DNA of 25,301 bases from JBAVEL01 sp049587715 (GCA_049587715.1 JBAVEL010000157.1:1-25301); one strand, 5' to 3'. Positions 1-7,494 are shown, counted from the stretch's first letter. Notes: a model not told the origin generated them from the letters alone. Translations and numbers: made by a program.

Positions 1-127
1 CTCCCGGACGGTACAGAATGCCCGCCAGCATGCCGGATGCGGAGAGAGGGTCTTCCCGGGTTTCGGCGGTGTGATCCGTGTGCATGCGCTGCAAGATACG
101 AAAGGCGGTTGGGAGAAGCAAAGAAAG

Positions 128-175
128 ACGACAAAAATGTTCTTCGGGGTCTTGACAGAACGACAAAAATGTCGT
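128..175. promoter_or_regulatory. Tandem LexA-like operator (palindrome plus imperfect copy)
   Basis: Positions 160-175 form a perfect inverted repeat, ACGACA-AAAA-TGTCGT. An imperfect copy, ACGACA-AAAA-TGTTCT, lies at 128-143. The first 13 bases of the two copies are identical and the copies start 32 bp apart, about three helical turns. The perfect copy sits between the -35 and -10 elements, so a bound repressor would block RNA polymerase. The 6-4-6 format resembles LexA boxes, whose sequence differs between phyla; calling this LexA is inference drawn from the repair-type operon downstream. Confidence 0.6.
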
Positions 176-180
176 ATCCT
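152..180 (+). promoter_or_regulatory. Sigma-70-type promoter of the polymerase operon
   Basis: A consensus -35 TTGACA at 152-157 and a -10 TATCCT at 175-180 are separated by exactly 17 bp. The first start codon follows about 40 bp later. A near-consensus promoter with an operator inside its spacer suggests a strong promoter that is normally held off. Confidence 0.7.
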
Positions 181-220
181 GTCTGTGCATCGTCAGTGCC
201 ACCATATCCGGGAGCATGAT

Positions 221-463
221 ATGACTCGTGTGGAGCGGTTGCGCACCCTCTCCTTTGCGGCCTGCTGTGCCTGTGATCATCCCCTGAACGTCCTGGAGCT
301 GGAGGAGTTCTACGGCGCGGCGGACGAGGAACTGCACGGGGAGCCGTACTGCCCCGACTGCCTGCCCCGAAGCCTGGCGCTCTGCCCCGAGTGCTCGGGG
401 CGGCGCACCTCGGGAGGGTTGTGCAGCGCCTGCGCGGCGCGTGACTACGCCCTTGCCGGCTGA
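221..463 (+). CDS. Small double zinc-ribbon protein, first gene of the polymerase operon
   Basis: An 80-residue protein with four CxxC pairs (C15/C18, C44/C47, C55/C58, C68/C71), enough for two zinc ribbons. No enzymatic domain is visible, and I recognise no named family. The ATG at 221 is preferred because a GGAG lies at 211-214 and the promoter ends at 180; the longer reading from 71 would translate through the promoter. The gene overlaps the next frame by 23 bp if that gene starts at 441. Its place as first gene behind the putative operator suggests a nucleic-acid or protein-interaction role in the cassette, which is inference. Confidence 0.65.
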   Translation: MTRVERLRTLSFAACCACDHPLNVLELEEFYGAADEELHGEPYCPDCLPRSLALCPECSGRRTSGGLCSACAARDYALAG

Positions 464-1286
464 GGCGTCCGCGCATGTTTCCCGGAGCATTGCCGTGTTC
501 CGCCGGGGAGGGGACGCGCATCCCGGCGGGCGGACCGTGAACGGAGGATGTGTGTGCGAATGGAACGACGGTATGGCGGCCTTCCGGCTGGGAGAGACGG
601 AGCTGACCGTGGGCCTGCTTGCGGCATACCTGCGGGCCTGGGCGCGGCACGGCATCCACATCGGGGTGACCTGCTGCGCCTCATCCCTGGATTCCTGCGC
701 GGGGGTCTTTCCGACGGTCTGTCTGGGCGCGGAGTTCCTCCGCCCCGGCCCTTTCCGGTACGCCGCCCTGGTGTCCCCCCGCACCCCGTTCTCCGCATTC
801 TCCGTGCCCCTTCCTGCCTCCGCCAGCCTCCCTTTCCCGGCCGCCTCCATTTCCCTGGTCGTTGTCTCCCCGGAGGGATGTCCGGGAGCGCGCTCCGCGG
901 AGGATTTCCGCATGGGGCTGGAACGGTTTCTGCGCGCCCTTCCCCCCTCCTGCCGTTGTGCGGTGGAAGGGGAGGAAGAGGCCGTCTCCTGGTGCTCCGG
1001 CATGCTGCGCGGTTGCCTGTGGGGGCGTGTGCTTTCGGTGTGCCCCTCCCGTCCTTTTCTTCCGGAGATTCCAAAGGGGAGGGAACCGGTGGTGGTGCGG
1101 GTCGATCCGCGGCCGGAGCCCATCCCCGCCCTGCAGGAACTCATCCGCCGCTGCCTGCGGGATGGGAGAGAGCTCTCCCTGTACATGGGGGAGGGGTGGT
1201 ATGCCCTGCCCGCCCTGGCCCTGCTGCTGCACGGTGTGAACGCGGATCTTGCGGGGCGTTCCATTCTCCGGAACCGTGCGGCATGA
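441..1286 (+). CDS. Divergent hypothetical protein, weakly DUF72/YecE-like
   Basis: Up to 281 residues. The start is uncertain: GTG 441 overlaps the previous gene, and GTG 538 is an in-frame alternative. The C-terminal half reads like a degenerate DUF72 (YecE) barrel. A segment FLRALPPSCRCAVE followed by SW recalls the DUF72 pattern of a leucine-rich helix, LPP, AVEFRH and SW, and a late segment with DGRELSLYMGEG recalls the VYVFFNN strand. The usual N-terminal GTSGW motif is not seen. The gene ends in an ATGA overlap with the RecA-like gene, so translation is probably coupled. High-GC shadow frames run on both strands here, but only this one fits the tightly packed operon. Function unknown. 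Confidence 0.55.
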   Translation: MTTPLPAEASAHVSRSIAVFRRGGDAHPGGRTVNGGCVCEWNDGMAAFRLGETELTVGLLAAYLRAWARHGIHIGVTCCASSLDSCAGVFPTVCLGAEFLRPGPFRYAALVSPRTPFSAFSVPLPASASLPFPAASISLVVVSPEGCPGARSAEDFRMGLERFLRALPPSCRCAVEGEEEAVSWCSGMLRGCLWGRVLSVCPSRPFLPEIPKGREPVVVRVDPRPEPIPALQELIRRCLRDGRELSLYMGEGWYALPALALLLHGVNADLAGRSILRNRAA

Positions 1287-1948
1287 CGGCCTCCGGAACC
1301 GGCTCTCCGACTCCTGCATCCGCGCAGGGAACAATCCCTCCGGCGGCTCTGGCCCGCTGCTTTGCGGCCGCGCCCCCCGGCAAGCTGTTCTGCCTGCACG
1401 GCAACACCCGGGGGGTGTTCCGCCTCTCCCTGTATGCCGCTTCCTCTGTGCTGCGGCGCGGGATTCCGGTGGCGCTGGTGGACGGGACCAACAGGTTCGA
1501 CCTCTATTACCTGGCCGGGATCGCCCGCCGCATGGCGGGAGGGCGGGTTCGTCCGGAGGATCTCCTGCGGAACATCCACGTGGCGCGGGCCTTCACCTGC
1601 TACCAGATGGAAGCCACCATCACCGAACGGCTGCCGGCGTTTGTGGAACGGACGGGGGCTCCGGTGGCCGTGGTGTTCGGCCTGCTGGATACGTTCTACG
1701 ACGATCAGGCCCCCTTCTTCGAGGTGCGGCACAGCGTGCGGAGAATCCTGGCCGCGCTGGATGCCCTGCGGAGACGGAACGTCGCCGTGTTGCTTGCCTC
1801 GCGTGACGTGAAGCCGGCGTCGGTCGAGCGGAGGAGTCTCTTTCCCGCCCTGGCCGGGAGGATGGACGAGGTGTTTATGCTGACGGCGGGGGAGGCGGGA
1901 ACCGCCCTGACCCGCGCACGTGCCCTTCATCCGGGGCGGGAGGCATAG
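1283..1948 (+). CDS. RecA/Rad51-like protein lacking Walker residues (ImuA-like)
   Basis: A 221-residue protein with the layout of a RecA/RadA core. A glycine-rich turn at 40-47 (GNTRGVFR) sits where the Walker A loop belongs, but the invariant Lys is absent. The segment around 100-104 (VARAF) followed by YQM matches the RadA/Rad51 VARAFNxxHQ stretch. The strand VAVVFGLLD at 128-136 sits where Walker B belongs, with Gly replacing the usual Asp. It is therefore probably a non-hydrolysing RecA paralog, as ImuA often is in bacterial mutagenesis cassettes. It starts in an ATGA overlap with the upstream gene and is followed after 2 bp by the next gene. I infer an accessory that recruits the polymerase or modulates RecA. 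Confidence 0.7.
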   Translation: MTASGTGSPTPASAQGTIPPAALARCFAAAPPGKLFCLHGNTRGVFRLSLYAASSVLRRGIPVALVDGTNRFDLYYLAGIARRMAGGRVRPEDLLRNIHVARAFTCYQMEATITERLPAFVERTGAPVAVVFGLLDTFYDDQAPFFEVRHSVRRILAALDALRRRNVAVLLASRDVKPASVERRSLFPALAGRMDEVFMLTAGEAGTALTRARALHPGREA

Positions 1949-1950
1949 GG

Positions 1951-2223
1951 ATGGGCCGCACCGTTCCCACCTTCACCATGGTTCTCCAGGCCGAGATGGA
2001 AAGCTGGGCCAAGTTCCGCAGGGGATTGCGGCGGGAGGATCAGGAGGCCCTGGATGATCTGTGGCGGGCGGCCCGCATGCAGCTTGCGGGGAGCGCGTAT
2101 GCCGCCCGCCCCGTCCCCTTTGAGAGCATCGTGATGTCCATGCTGGTCATGCAACAGAAGGCGATCCGCGCCCTGGAGAGCCGCCTGGGCCCGGGCGGGT
2201 GCCGGCCGGGCACCCTCCCCTGA
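1951..2223 (+). CDS. 90-residue hypothetical protein in the polymerase operon
   Basis: A 90-residue, mostly helical protein with no Cys pairs, signal peptide or membrane segment. It has a charged N-terminal half (RRGLRREDQEALDDLWRAAR) and a methionine-rich helix (IVMSMLVMQQKAIRALESRL) that could form a coiled coil. The ATG follows a GGGAGG 2 bp after the preceding stop codon. I do not recognise the family. Its position between a RecA-like protein and a polymerase suggests a small subunit or adaptor, by context only. Confidence 0.65.
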   Translation: MGRTVPTFTMVLQAEMESWAKFRRGLRREDQEALDDLWRAARMQLAGSAYAARPVPFESIVMSMLVMQQKAIRALESRLGPGGCRPGTLP

Positions 2224-2255
2224 AGAGGGAAAGGGCGCCTGCGCGGGGGGAAGCG

Positions 2256-4553
2256 GTGGAACATACGGTGCACGGATGGCTCTTTGATCTCTACCCGTCT
2301 GCGGAGGGCCTCACTCTCTGGCTGGTGGATCGGGAGGGGGTGAAGCATGTCTGCCGCGCCCCCTTTACCCCCTTCTTTTACATGCGCCTTGCGGGCCGGG
2401 AAGAGCGGCGCCTGGAGGGCCTGATCTCCTCCCTTCCCTGCCGGGTGGAGCTGGATCGCCTGCGCCGGAAAGACCTGTACCGGGATGAGGAGTGGGAGGT
2501 CCTCCGGGTGCGCGTGGCCGATCCCCTCGGCCTGAGCCTGGTGGTCCGGCGCCTCGAGCGGCACTTTCCGCACTTTGTGTTCTTTGACTCCGACATCCCG
2601 TTGCCGCAGATGTTTCTCTACTCTACGGGGCTGTTCCCCCTGGCCTACGGCCGGTACCGGCTGGACGGGGAGGGCCGGCTGGCGGACTGGGATCTGGAGG
2701 ACAGCCGGGAGGCCGTGGACTACACGATCCCTCCTCTTGCCGTCATGACCCTGACCGACAGGCCCGATGTTGTTTCCCCGAAGCACCGCCGCGTGCACCG
2801 TCTGGAGGTGGGGTATGACGGCCGCACCTACGATCTGGAGGGCCGCTCTCCGGCCGATGTCCTGCACGCCCTGAACCGCCATCTGTGCCGCTGCGATCCC
2901 GACATCATCCTGACGGAGCACGGGGACGCCGTCCTGCTTCCCCTCCTGGCGCGGCAGGCCCGGGAAGAGGGAATCCCTCTGATGCTGAACCGGGACGGCG
3001 GAGCGGAATACCGCACCACGCGGGAATCCAGCTACTCGGCCTACGGGCAGGTGGTGCACAGGGATGGGGCCTTCGAGCTGGCCGGCCGCTGGCACCTGGA
3101 CCGGGCCAACTCCTTCATGATGGACGAGGCGGAGCTGGAGGGGGTGGCGGAGATTGCCCGGCTGACCCAGCTTCCCGTGCAGCACCAGTCCCGCACCACC
3201 ATTGGATCCGCCCTTTCCTCCCTGCAGCTTTCCTGGGCGGTGCGGAACGGGTATCTGATTCCCGCAAAGAAAAGGGAGCCGGAGGACTTCAAGCCGGCCG
3301 CCACGCTCCTGGCGGCCGACCGCGGAGGGCTCATCTTCCAGCCCCTCATGGGATATCACGAGCAGGTGGCGGAGCTGGATTTTGTCTCCATGTATCCCAC
3401 CATCATGGTCGTGCACAACGTGTCGCCCGAAACGGTGAACTGCCCATGCTGCACCAACCGGACGGTGCCGGAGCTTGGCTATACGGTGTGCGAGCGGCGG
3501 AGGGGCATCGTCCCGGCCACCCTGGAGGCGGTGGTGCGCCGGCGCGCCCTGTACAAGAGGGAGAAGAAGCGGCTCCGGAAGGCGGGGGATCCCGCCTGGG
3601 TGCTGTACGACCGCCGCCAGAGCGCCCTGAAATGGATGCTGGTCACCTGTTTCGGATACCTCGGATACAAGAACGCCCGGTTCGGGCGCATCGAGGCGCA
3701 CGAGACGGTAAACGCCTACTCCCGCGAGGCCCTCCTGAAGGCCAAAGAGATGGCGGAAGAGCGGGGGTACCGCCTGCTCCACGCCATGGTGGACTGCCTC
3801 TGGCTGCACAAGGCGGGGGCCACGGAGGCCGGATACGAAGAGCTGGCGGGAGTGATCAGCGCCGCCACCGGCATCGATCTCTCCCTGGAGGGCATCTACA
3901 ACTGGATCCTCTTTCCGCCGGGAAAAGCCGATCCGCGCGCTCCCACGGCCAACCGGTATGTGGGGTACTACGGGAGCGGAGAAATCAAGATCCGGGGGAT
4001 CGAGATGCGGAGGCGCGACACTCCCCCCTTCATCAAGCGCATGCAGGGGGAGATGCTGCGCGTGCTGGAGCACGCACGGGGAGCGCGGGAGGTGGAGGCC
4101 CTGGTGCCCGGGATGCTGGCTGCGGCGGAGGAGTTTCTGGGTCTGCTCCGCGCGGGGCGCGCGGATCCCCTGGATCTGGTCATCCGCTGCCGTCTGTCCC
4201 TGGATCCGGCGGAATACCGGCACCGCACCGCCGGGGCGGACGCGATCCGGGCCCTGGAGGAGGCCGGCGTCTCCCTCCGGCCGGGGGAGACGGTGGAGTA
4301 TGTGCTGGTGGATGCCTCGGGACGGAAGAAGCCGCTGAAGGCGCTCCCCCTCGGGCTCTACGCGTTCGAGGAGGGGTATGACATCGGGGCGTACACCCGG
4401 CTGGCCCTCAAGGCCATGGAGACCCTGCTGGGACCCTTCGGGTGGAATGTGGATGCGCTCGAGCGGCGGCTCGCGGAGCGGGAAATCCCGCCTCCGGCTC
4501 CCGAGCCCCTTCAGCTCTCCCTGTTCCGGCGGGTCAGCAGCTCCTCCCCGTAG
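2256..4553 (+). CDS. Family B DNA polymerase, exonuclease-deficient, with C-terminal clamp motif
   Basis: A 765-residue family B polymerase from GTG 2256, which has GGGGGGAAG just upstream; GTG 2199 would add 19 residues and overlap the previous gene. Motif A is DFVSMYP with D375 and steric-gate Y380. Motif B is K459...FG467, with the usual NSxYG changed to VTCFG. Motif C aligns as HAMVDCLWL against YGDTDSLFV: the second, metal-binding Asp is kept (D513) and the first is Met. The proofreading domain looks dead. ExoI DIE is TLT near 165-167, and in ExoII NGxxFD becomes HGDAVL, with Leu at 227. A QLSLF beta-clamp pentapeptide sits at 753-757. A Cys-rich insert (NCPCC...C) follows motif A. The pattern resembles archaeal PolB2/Dpo2 more than E. 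coli Pol II. A damage-tolerance role is inferred. Confidence 0.88.
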   Translation: MEHTVHGWLFDLYPSAEGLTLWLVDREGVKHVCRAPFTPFFYMRLAGREERRLEGLISSLPCRVELDRLRRKDLYRDEEWEVLRVRVADPLGLSLVVRRLERHFPHFVFFDSDIPLPQMFLYSTGLFPLAYGRYRLDGEGRLADWDLEDSREAVDYTIPPLAVMTLTDRPDVVSPKHRRVHRLEVGYDGRTYDLEGRSPADVLHALNRHLCRCDPDIILTEHGDAVLLPLLARQAREEGIPLMLNRDGGAEYRTTRESSYSAYGQVVHRDGAFELAGRWHLDRANSFMMDEAELEGVAEIARLTQLPVQHQSRTTIGSALSSLQLSWAVRNGYLIPAKKREPEDFKPAATLLAADRGGLIFQPLMGYHEQVAELDFVSMYPTIMVVHNVSPETVNCPCCTNRTVPELGYTVCERRRGIVPATLEAVVRRRALYKREKKRLRKAGDPAWVLYDRRQSALKWMLVTCFGYLGYKNARFGRIEAHETVNAYSREALLKAKEMAEERGYRLLHAMVDCLWLHKAGATEAGYEELAGVISAATGIDLSLEGIYNWILFPPGKADPRAPTANRYVGYYGSGEIKIRGIEMRRRDTPPFIKRMQGEMLRVLEHARGAREVEALVPGMLAAAEEFLGLLRAGRADPLDLVIRCRLSLDPAEYRHRTAGADAIRALEEAGVSLRPGETVEYVLVDASGRKKPLKALPLGLYAFEEGYDIGAYTRLALKAMETLLGPFGWNVDALERRLAEREIPPPAPEPLQLSLFRRVSSSSP

Positions 4554-5074
4554 GCGAGGCCCCGGTCGAAGGCCTTCAGGTTCAGCTCTCCGGTGCCTGA
4601 GGGAACGGATGCCTCCACCGCCTGCCGGAGGGCGTCCTTTCCCACGACCCCGGTCACGGCCGCGAAGAAGCCCATCATGACACTGTTGACCACCATCTTC
4701 TTCCCCAGCTCTTCGGCGAAGCGGGTGGCGGGGATGGCAAAGTGGCGGATGTCCCTCCGGAGGTTGTGGGGGGTGACCAGCTCCTGGTCTGTGACCAGCA
4801 GGCCGCCCGGCGCAAGCTCCGGGGAGAACTTGGAGTACGCCTCCTGCGAGAGCACGATCATGATCTCTGGGGCGGTAATGTAGGGATACGCCACCGGCTC
4901 GTCCGCCACGATCACCTGGGCGCTGCACGCGCTCCCGCGCGCCTCGGGTCCGAAGGCCTGAATCATCGTGGCGTGTTTCCCATCGTAGATGGCCGCCGCC
5001 CGGCCGATGATGTAGCCGCTCAGGATGACCCCCTGTCCCCCGAAGCCCCCGATCTTGATTTCCGCACGCGCCAT
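4511..5074 (-). CDS. korC: 2-oxoglutarate:ferredoxin oxidoreductase gamma subunit
   Basis: A 187-residue gamma domain opening with the family motif GGFGGQGV, followed by FGPEARGSACSA and a mixed alpha/beta domain. In this enzyme class gamma docks with alpha and beta to shape the CoA-binding region of the thiamine-dependent enzyme, which interconverts 2-oxoacid plus CoA with acyl-CoA, CO2 and reduced ferredoxin. It is the last gene of a cytoplasmic four-gene operon, starting 9 bp after korB. Its 3' end overlaps the convergent polymerase gene by 43 bp, leaving no separate terminator. Assignment to 2-oxoglutarate rather than pyruvate or branched-chain acids rests on subunit organisation and alpha-subunit motifs. 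Confidence 0.88.
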   Translation of the reverse strand: MARAEIKIGGFGGQGVILSGYIIGRAAAIYDGKHATMIQAFGPEARGSACSAQVIVADEPVAYPYITAPEIMIVLSQEAYSKFSPELAPGGLLVTDQELVTPHNLRRDIRHFAIPATRFAEELGKKMVVNSVMMGFFAAVTGVVGKDALRQAVEASVPSGTGELNLKAFDRGLAYGEELLTRRNRES

Positions 5075-5083
5075 GGCTGTCCG

Positions 5084-5959
5084 CTATCCGTTGTAGGGAG
5101 TGTACGCGCCGCCCAGTTTTCGCGCATAGTACTCGTTCATCGCATCCAGGTAGGTGGGCCGCTCCGCGTCCACGAACTTGCCCACGACGATCTTTCCCTG
5201 GAAGTCCAGGGCCGCGGTCCTGGTGTCGGCCCCGTTTCTGATCTCACTTGCATCGCGGTAGTACATCATCTGCTCCAGGCCGTCCCCCAGCTTGTTCCTT
5301 CTGCTGTAGAGCGTGGGGCAGGGAGCCAGCACCTCCACGAACGAGAAGCCCCGCTTGGCGAGGGCTTCCTTGATTGCCTTGGTGAGCTGGCGGACATGGA
5401 AGGCCGTCCACCGCGCCACATACACCGCCCCGCACGACTCCGCCAGATAGGGAAGGTTGAAGGAGTGCTCGAAGTTGCCGTAGGGAGTGGTGGAGGCGGT
5501 GGCGGTCATGGGGGTTGTGGGGGCCACCTGTCCCCCCGTCATGCCGTAGATGAAGTTGTTCACCAGGATCACGGTCATGTCCACGTTCCGCCGCGCGGCG
5601 TGGATGAAGTGGTTTCCCCCGATGGCGGTCAGGTCCCCGTCTCCGCTGTATACCACCACCTTGAGGGAGGGGTTGGCCAGCGTGAGGCCGGTGGCGAAGG
5701 GAATGGCCCTTCCGTGGGTGGTGTGGAAGGAGTCCAGGTTGATGTAGCCCGCCACCCTGCCCGTACACCCGATACCCGACACCACCGATACCTTCTGCAG
5801 GTCCAGGCCGCTTGTCTCCAGGGCATGGGCGAAGCAGTTGACGGTGGTGCCGATGCCGCATCCCGGGCACCAGATGTGCGGCATCCGGTCCATCCGGAGG
5901 AACTCCTCCACCGTGTTGACCGGCATCCCCTCGTCGTGGTCGTAGATTGTCTCCAGCAT
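5084..5959 (-). CDS. korB: 2-oxoglutarate:ferredoxin oxidoreductase beta subunit (TPP-binding)
   Basis: A 291-residue thiamine-diphosphate subunit. CPGCG at 31-35 is the usual N-terminal cysteine pair of this family. The TPP/Mg motif GDGDLTAIGGNHFIH begins near residue 105 and continues to NNFIYGMTGGQ, the closing part of the TPP fold. The length is normal for KorB. It starts 5 bp after korA ends, so the subunits are probably made stoichiometrically. The enzyme runs in the oxidative TCA cycle or, with low-potential ferredoxin, in the reductive direction; the sequence does not show which. Confidence 0.92.
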   Translation of the reverse strand: MLETIYDHDEGMPVNTVEEFLRMDRMPHIWCPGCGIGTTVNCFAHALETSGLDLQKVSVVSGIGCTGRVAGYINLDSFHTTHGRAIPFATGLTLANPSLKVVVYSGDGDLTAIGGNHFIHAARRNVDMTVILVNNFIYGMTGGQVAPTTPMTATASTTPYGNFEHSFNLPYLAESCGAVYVARWTAFHVRQLTKAIKEALAKRGFSFVEVLAPCPTLYSRRNKLGDGLEQMMYYRDASEIRNGADTRTAALDFQGKIVVGKFVDAERPTYLDAMNEYYARKLGGAYTPYNG

Positions 5960-5964
5960 GGCTC

Positions 5965-7125
5965 TTACTCCTCTCGGGACCGCCGGATGGCGGCGTGGAT
6001 ATCGCGCGGGGTGTGCACTCCCCCCCCAGGATGGCCCACCAGATGCGCCTGCGCCCTGCCGCCCGCGCAGCGTTCCACCTCGTACACCATCTGTCCCAGA
6101 TTCAGCTCGGGCACCACGAAGGCCCGCACCCGTCCGGCCAGCTCCCGGATGCGCTGCTCGGGGAAGGGCCAGACCGTCACCAGGCGGAGGTGCCCCACCC
6201 GGAGGCCTTCCTTCCGCGCCTGCTCGATGGCAGGGAGGGCCGTGCGGCTGGAGATGCCGTAGGTGACGACCGCCACCTCGGCGTCCTCCATGCCGTCTTC
6301 ATGGTAATCCTGGATCCGGTGGGCGTTCGTGCGGATCTTGTTCACCAGGCGGGGGACCAGCTTTCCCTGGGCGGCCACCGTCATGGCGGGGTATCCGCGC
6401 TCGTCATGCGTCAGGCCCGTCACGTGGATGTGGTACCCGTCCCCCGCCTTCACCATGGAGGGGACAAGATCCGGGCCCGCCTGGAAGGGGAGGTACTCCT
6501 CGCGGGGGCCCGTGTAGAAGCGGCGGGGGGTGATCGGAATGGCGGAGGCCTCGGGGATGACCACCCGTTCGGTCATGTGCCCCACGCATTCGTCCATCAT
6601 GAACAGCACGGGGACCCGGAACTCCTCCGAGAGGTTGAACGCCCGGATGGTCAGGTCGAAGCATTCCTGGGGTGAGTTGGGGCAGAGGGCGATCACCCCG
6701 TAGTCCCCGTGCGAGCCCCACCGGGCCTGCATCATGTCTCCCTGCGCCGGCTGGGTGGGGAGTCCCGTGGAGGGGCCTGCGCGCTGGACGTCCACGAAGA
6801 CGCAGGGAGTCTCGGTCATCGCCGCCAGCCCGATGTGCTCCATCATGAGAGAGAATCCGGGGCCGGAGGTCACCGTCATGGCCTTCTTCCCACCCCAGAC
6901 CGCTCCCTGAATGGCGATGGAGGATGCAATCTCGTCCTCCATCTGGATGAACATCCCCCCCACATGCGGAAAGCGCTGGGCAATCCGCTCCACCACCTCC
7001 GTGGAGGGGGTGATGGGGTACCCCGCCACGAACCGGCATCCGGCGGCGATGGCCCCTTCCGAACAGGCGTGGTCCCCGTCCAGGAAGTGGTGGCCGGTGA
7101 GCACTCCCCGCGGATCGGCTGTCAT
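5965..7125 (-). CDS. korA: 2-oxoglutarate:ferredoxin oxidoreductase alpha subunit
   Basis: A 386-residue alpha subunit. Near the N-terminus is AGYPITPSTEVVERIA, the pyrimidine-binding-domain signature. It is followed by SGPGFSLMMEHIGLA and QRAGPSTGLPTQPAQGD, a stretch characteristic of KorA-type 2-oxoglutarate synthases. A C-terminal transketolase-like domain completes the subunit. The ATG at 7125 follows AAGGTGG and overlaps the korD stop codon by 4 bp; the longer in-frame reading to 7473 would cover korD and is rejected. The pathway role is CoA-dependent oxidation of 2-oxoglutarate with ferredoxin as acceptor, or the reverse. Confidence 0.92.
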   Translation of the reverse strand: MTADPRGVLTGHHFLDGDHACSEGAIAAGCRFVAGYPITPSTEVVERIAQRFPHVGGMFIQMEDEIASSIAIQGAVWGGKKAMTVTSGPGFSLMMEHIGLAAMTETPCVFVDVQRAGPSTGLPTQPAQGDMMQARWGSHGDYGVIALCPNSPQECFDLTIRAFNLSEEFRVPVLFMMDECVGHMTERVVIPEASAIPITPRRFYTGPREEYLPFQAGPDLVPSMVKAGDGYHIHVTGLTHDERGYPAMTVAAQGKLVPRLVNKIRTNAHRIQDYHEDGMEDAEVAVVTYGISSRTALPAIEQARKEGLRVGHLRLVTVWPFPEQRIRELAGRVRAFVVPELNLGQMVYEVERCAGGRAQAHLVGHPGGGVHTPRDIHAAIRRSREE

Positions 7126-7385
7126 GATTCCACCTTCCTTGCGTTCTTTTTCTGCACGAATCCGAAAACGGCGAAGTCGGGGCACATCAGCCCGCACACG
7201 TTGCATCCGGTGCAGGCATCCTGCGATACGAGCACCGGGGGATGATAGCCCTTGGCGTTGTACTGCTCCGAGAACTTGAGCGCTCCCTGCTGGCAGAACT
7301 CGATGCAGAAGCCGCACCCCTTGCACCGCTCCGCCGTGATGACCACCGCGCCTCTGTTCTTCCTCGCAGGTCTCTCTGGGGGCAT
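7122..7385 (-). CDS. korD: 2x[4Fe-4S] ferredoxin subunit of the Kor complex
   Basis: An 87-residue ferredoxin with two complete CxxCxxCxxxC sets, C21/C24/C27/C31 and C58/C61/C64/C68, plus the typical CP after the second set. It is the delta subunit that carries electrons from the thiamine site. As first gene of the operon it has a 93 bp leader downstream of a sigma-54-like element (7479-7494). That leader holds a perfect palindrome at 7441-7457. It overlaps korA by ATGA. Confidence 0.9.
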   Translation of the reverse strand: MPPERPARKNRGAVVITAERCKGCGFCIEFCQQGALKFSEQYNAKGYHPPVLVSQDACTGCNVCGLMCPDFAVFGFVQKKNARKVES

Positions 7386-7440
7386 CTGTCGGGTCCGGTT
7401 TCTGTGGAACTTGTTCTTCCGCCTGTAGCGGCGGGGCGCA

Positions 7441-7457
7441 TGTTGAGATTCTCAACA
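7441..7457. promoter_or_regulatory. Perfect palindrome in the kor leader
   Basis: TGTTGAGA and TCTCAACA, 8-bp perfect arms, flank a single central base. It lies 56 bp before the korD start and about 20 bp downstream of the putative -12 element, so it falls in the early transcribed leader. That fits a repressor operator; a hairpin would have almost no loop, so protein binding is more likely. No regulator can be assigned. Confidence 0.5.
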
Positions 7458-7478
7458 GGGCGCACCGCCCCACGCTTC

Positions 7479-7494
7479 TCCAACTCTCATGCCA
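7479..7494 (-). promoter_or_regulatory. Sigma-54-like promoter of the kor operon
   Basis: On the minus strand the element reads TGGCAT-GAGAG-TTGGA. The -24 half matches the consensus; the -12 half has GG instead of GC. An inverted-repeat activator site lies 64 bp upstream. It is the weaker of the six such pairs in the window. Confidence 0.45.

Noticed and set aside
1..31. Minus-strand ATG at 31 running off the left edge (MLAGILYRPG)
   Set aside because: Only ten codons are visible and no clear ribosome binding site precedes it; it could be the start of a divergent gene but cannot be supported.
71..220. N-terminal extension of the zinc-ribbon gene from ATG 71
   Set aside because: It would run through the promoter and operator; ATG 221 has a proper ribosome binding site.
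2256..4553. First reading of motif C (DCLW against DTDS) implying a dead polymerase
   Set aside because: Shifting the alignment by two gives HAMVDCLWL against YGDTDSLFV, which matches the flanking strands better and keeps the second catalytic Asp (D513).
2040..4928. 962-codon open frame on the minus strand opposite the polymerase
   Set aside because: A composition artefact of high-GC coding DNA: low-complexity Gly/Pro/Arg/His protein with no domain, opposite a gene with clear polymerase motifs.
4742..6262. 506-codon plus-strand frame opposite korC, korB and korA
   Set aside because: Shadow of the kor genes, rich in Gly/His/Arg/Val and without recognisable motifs.
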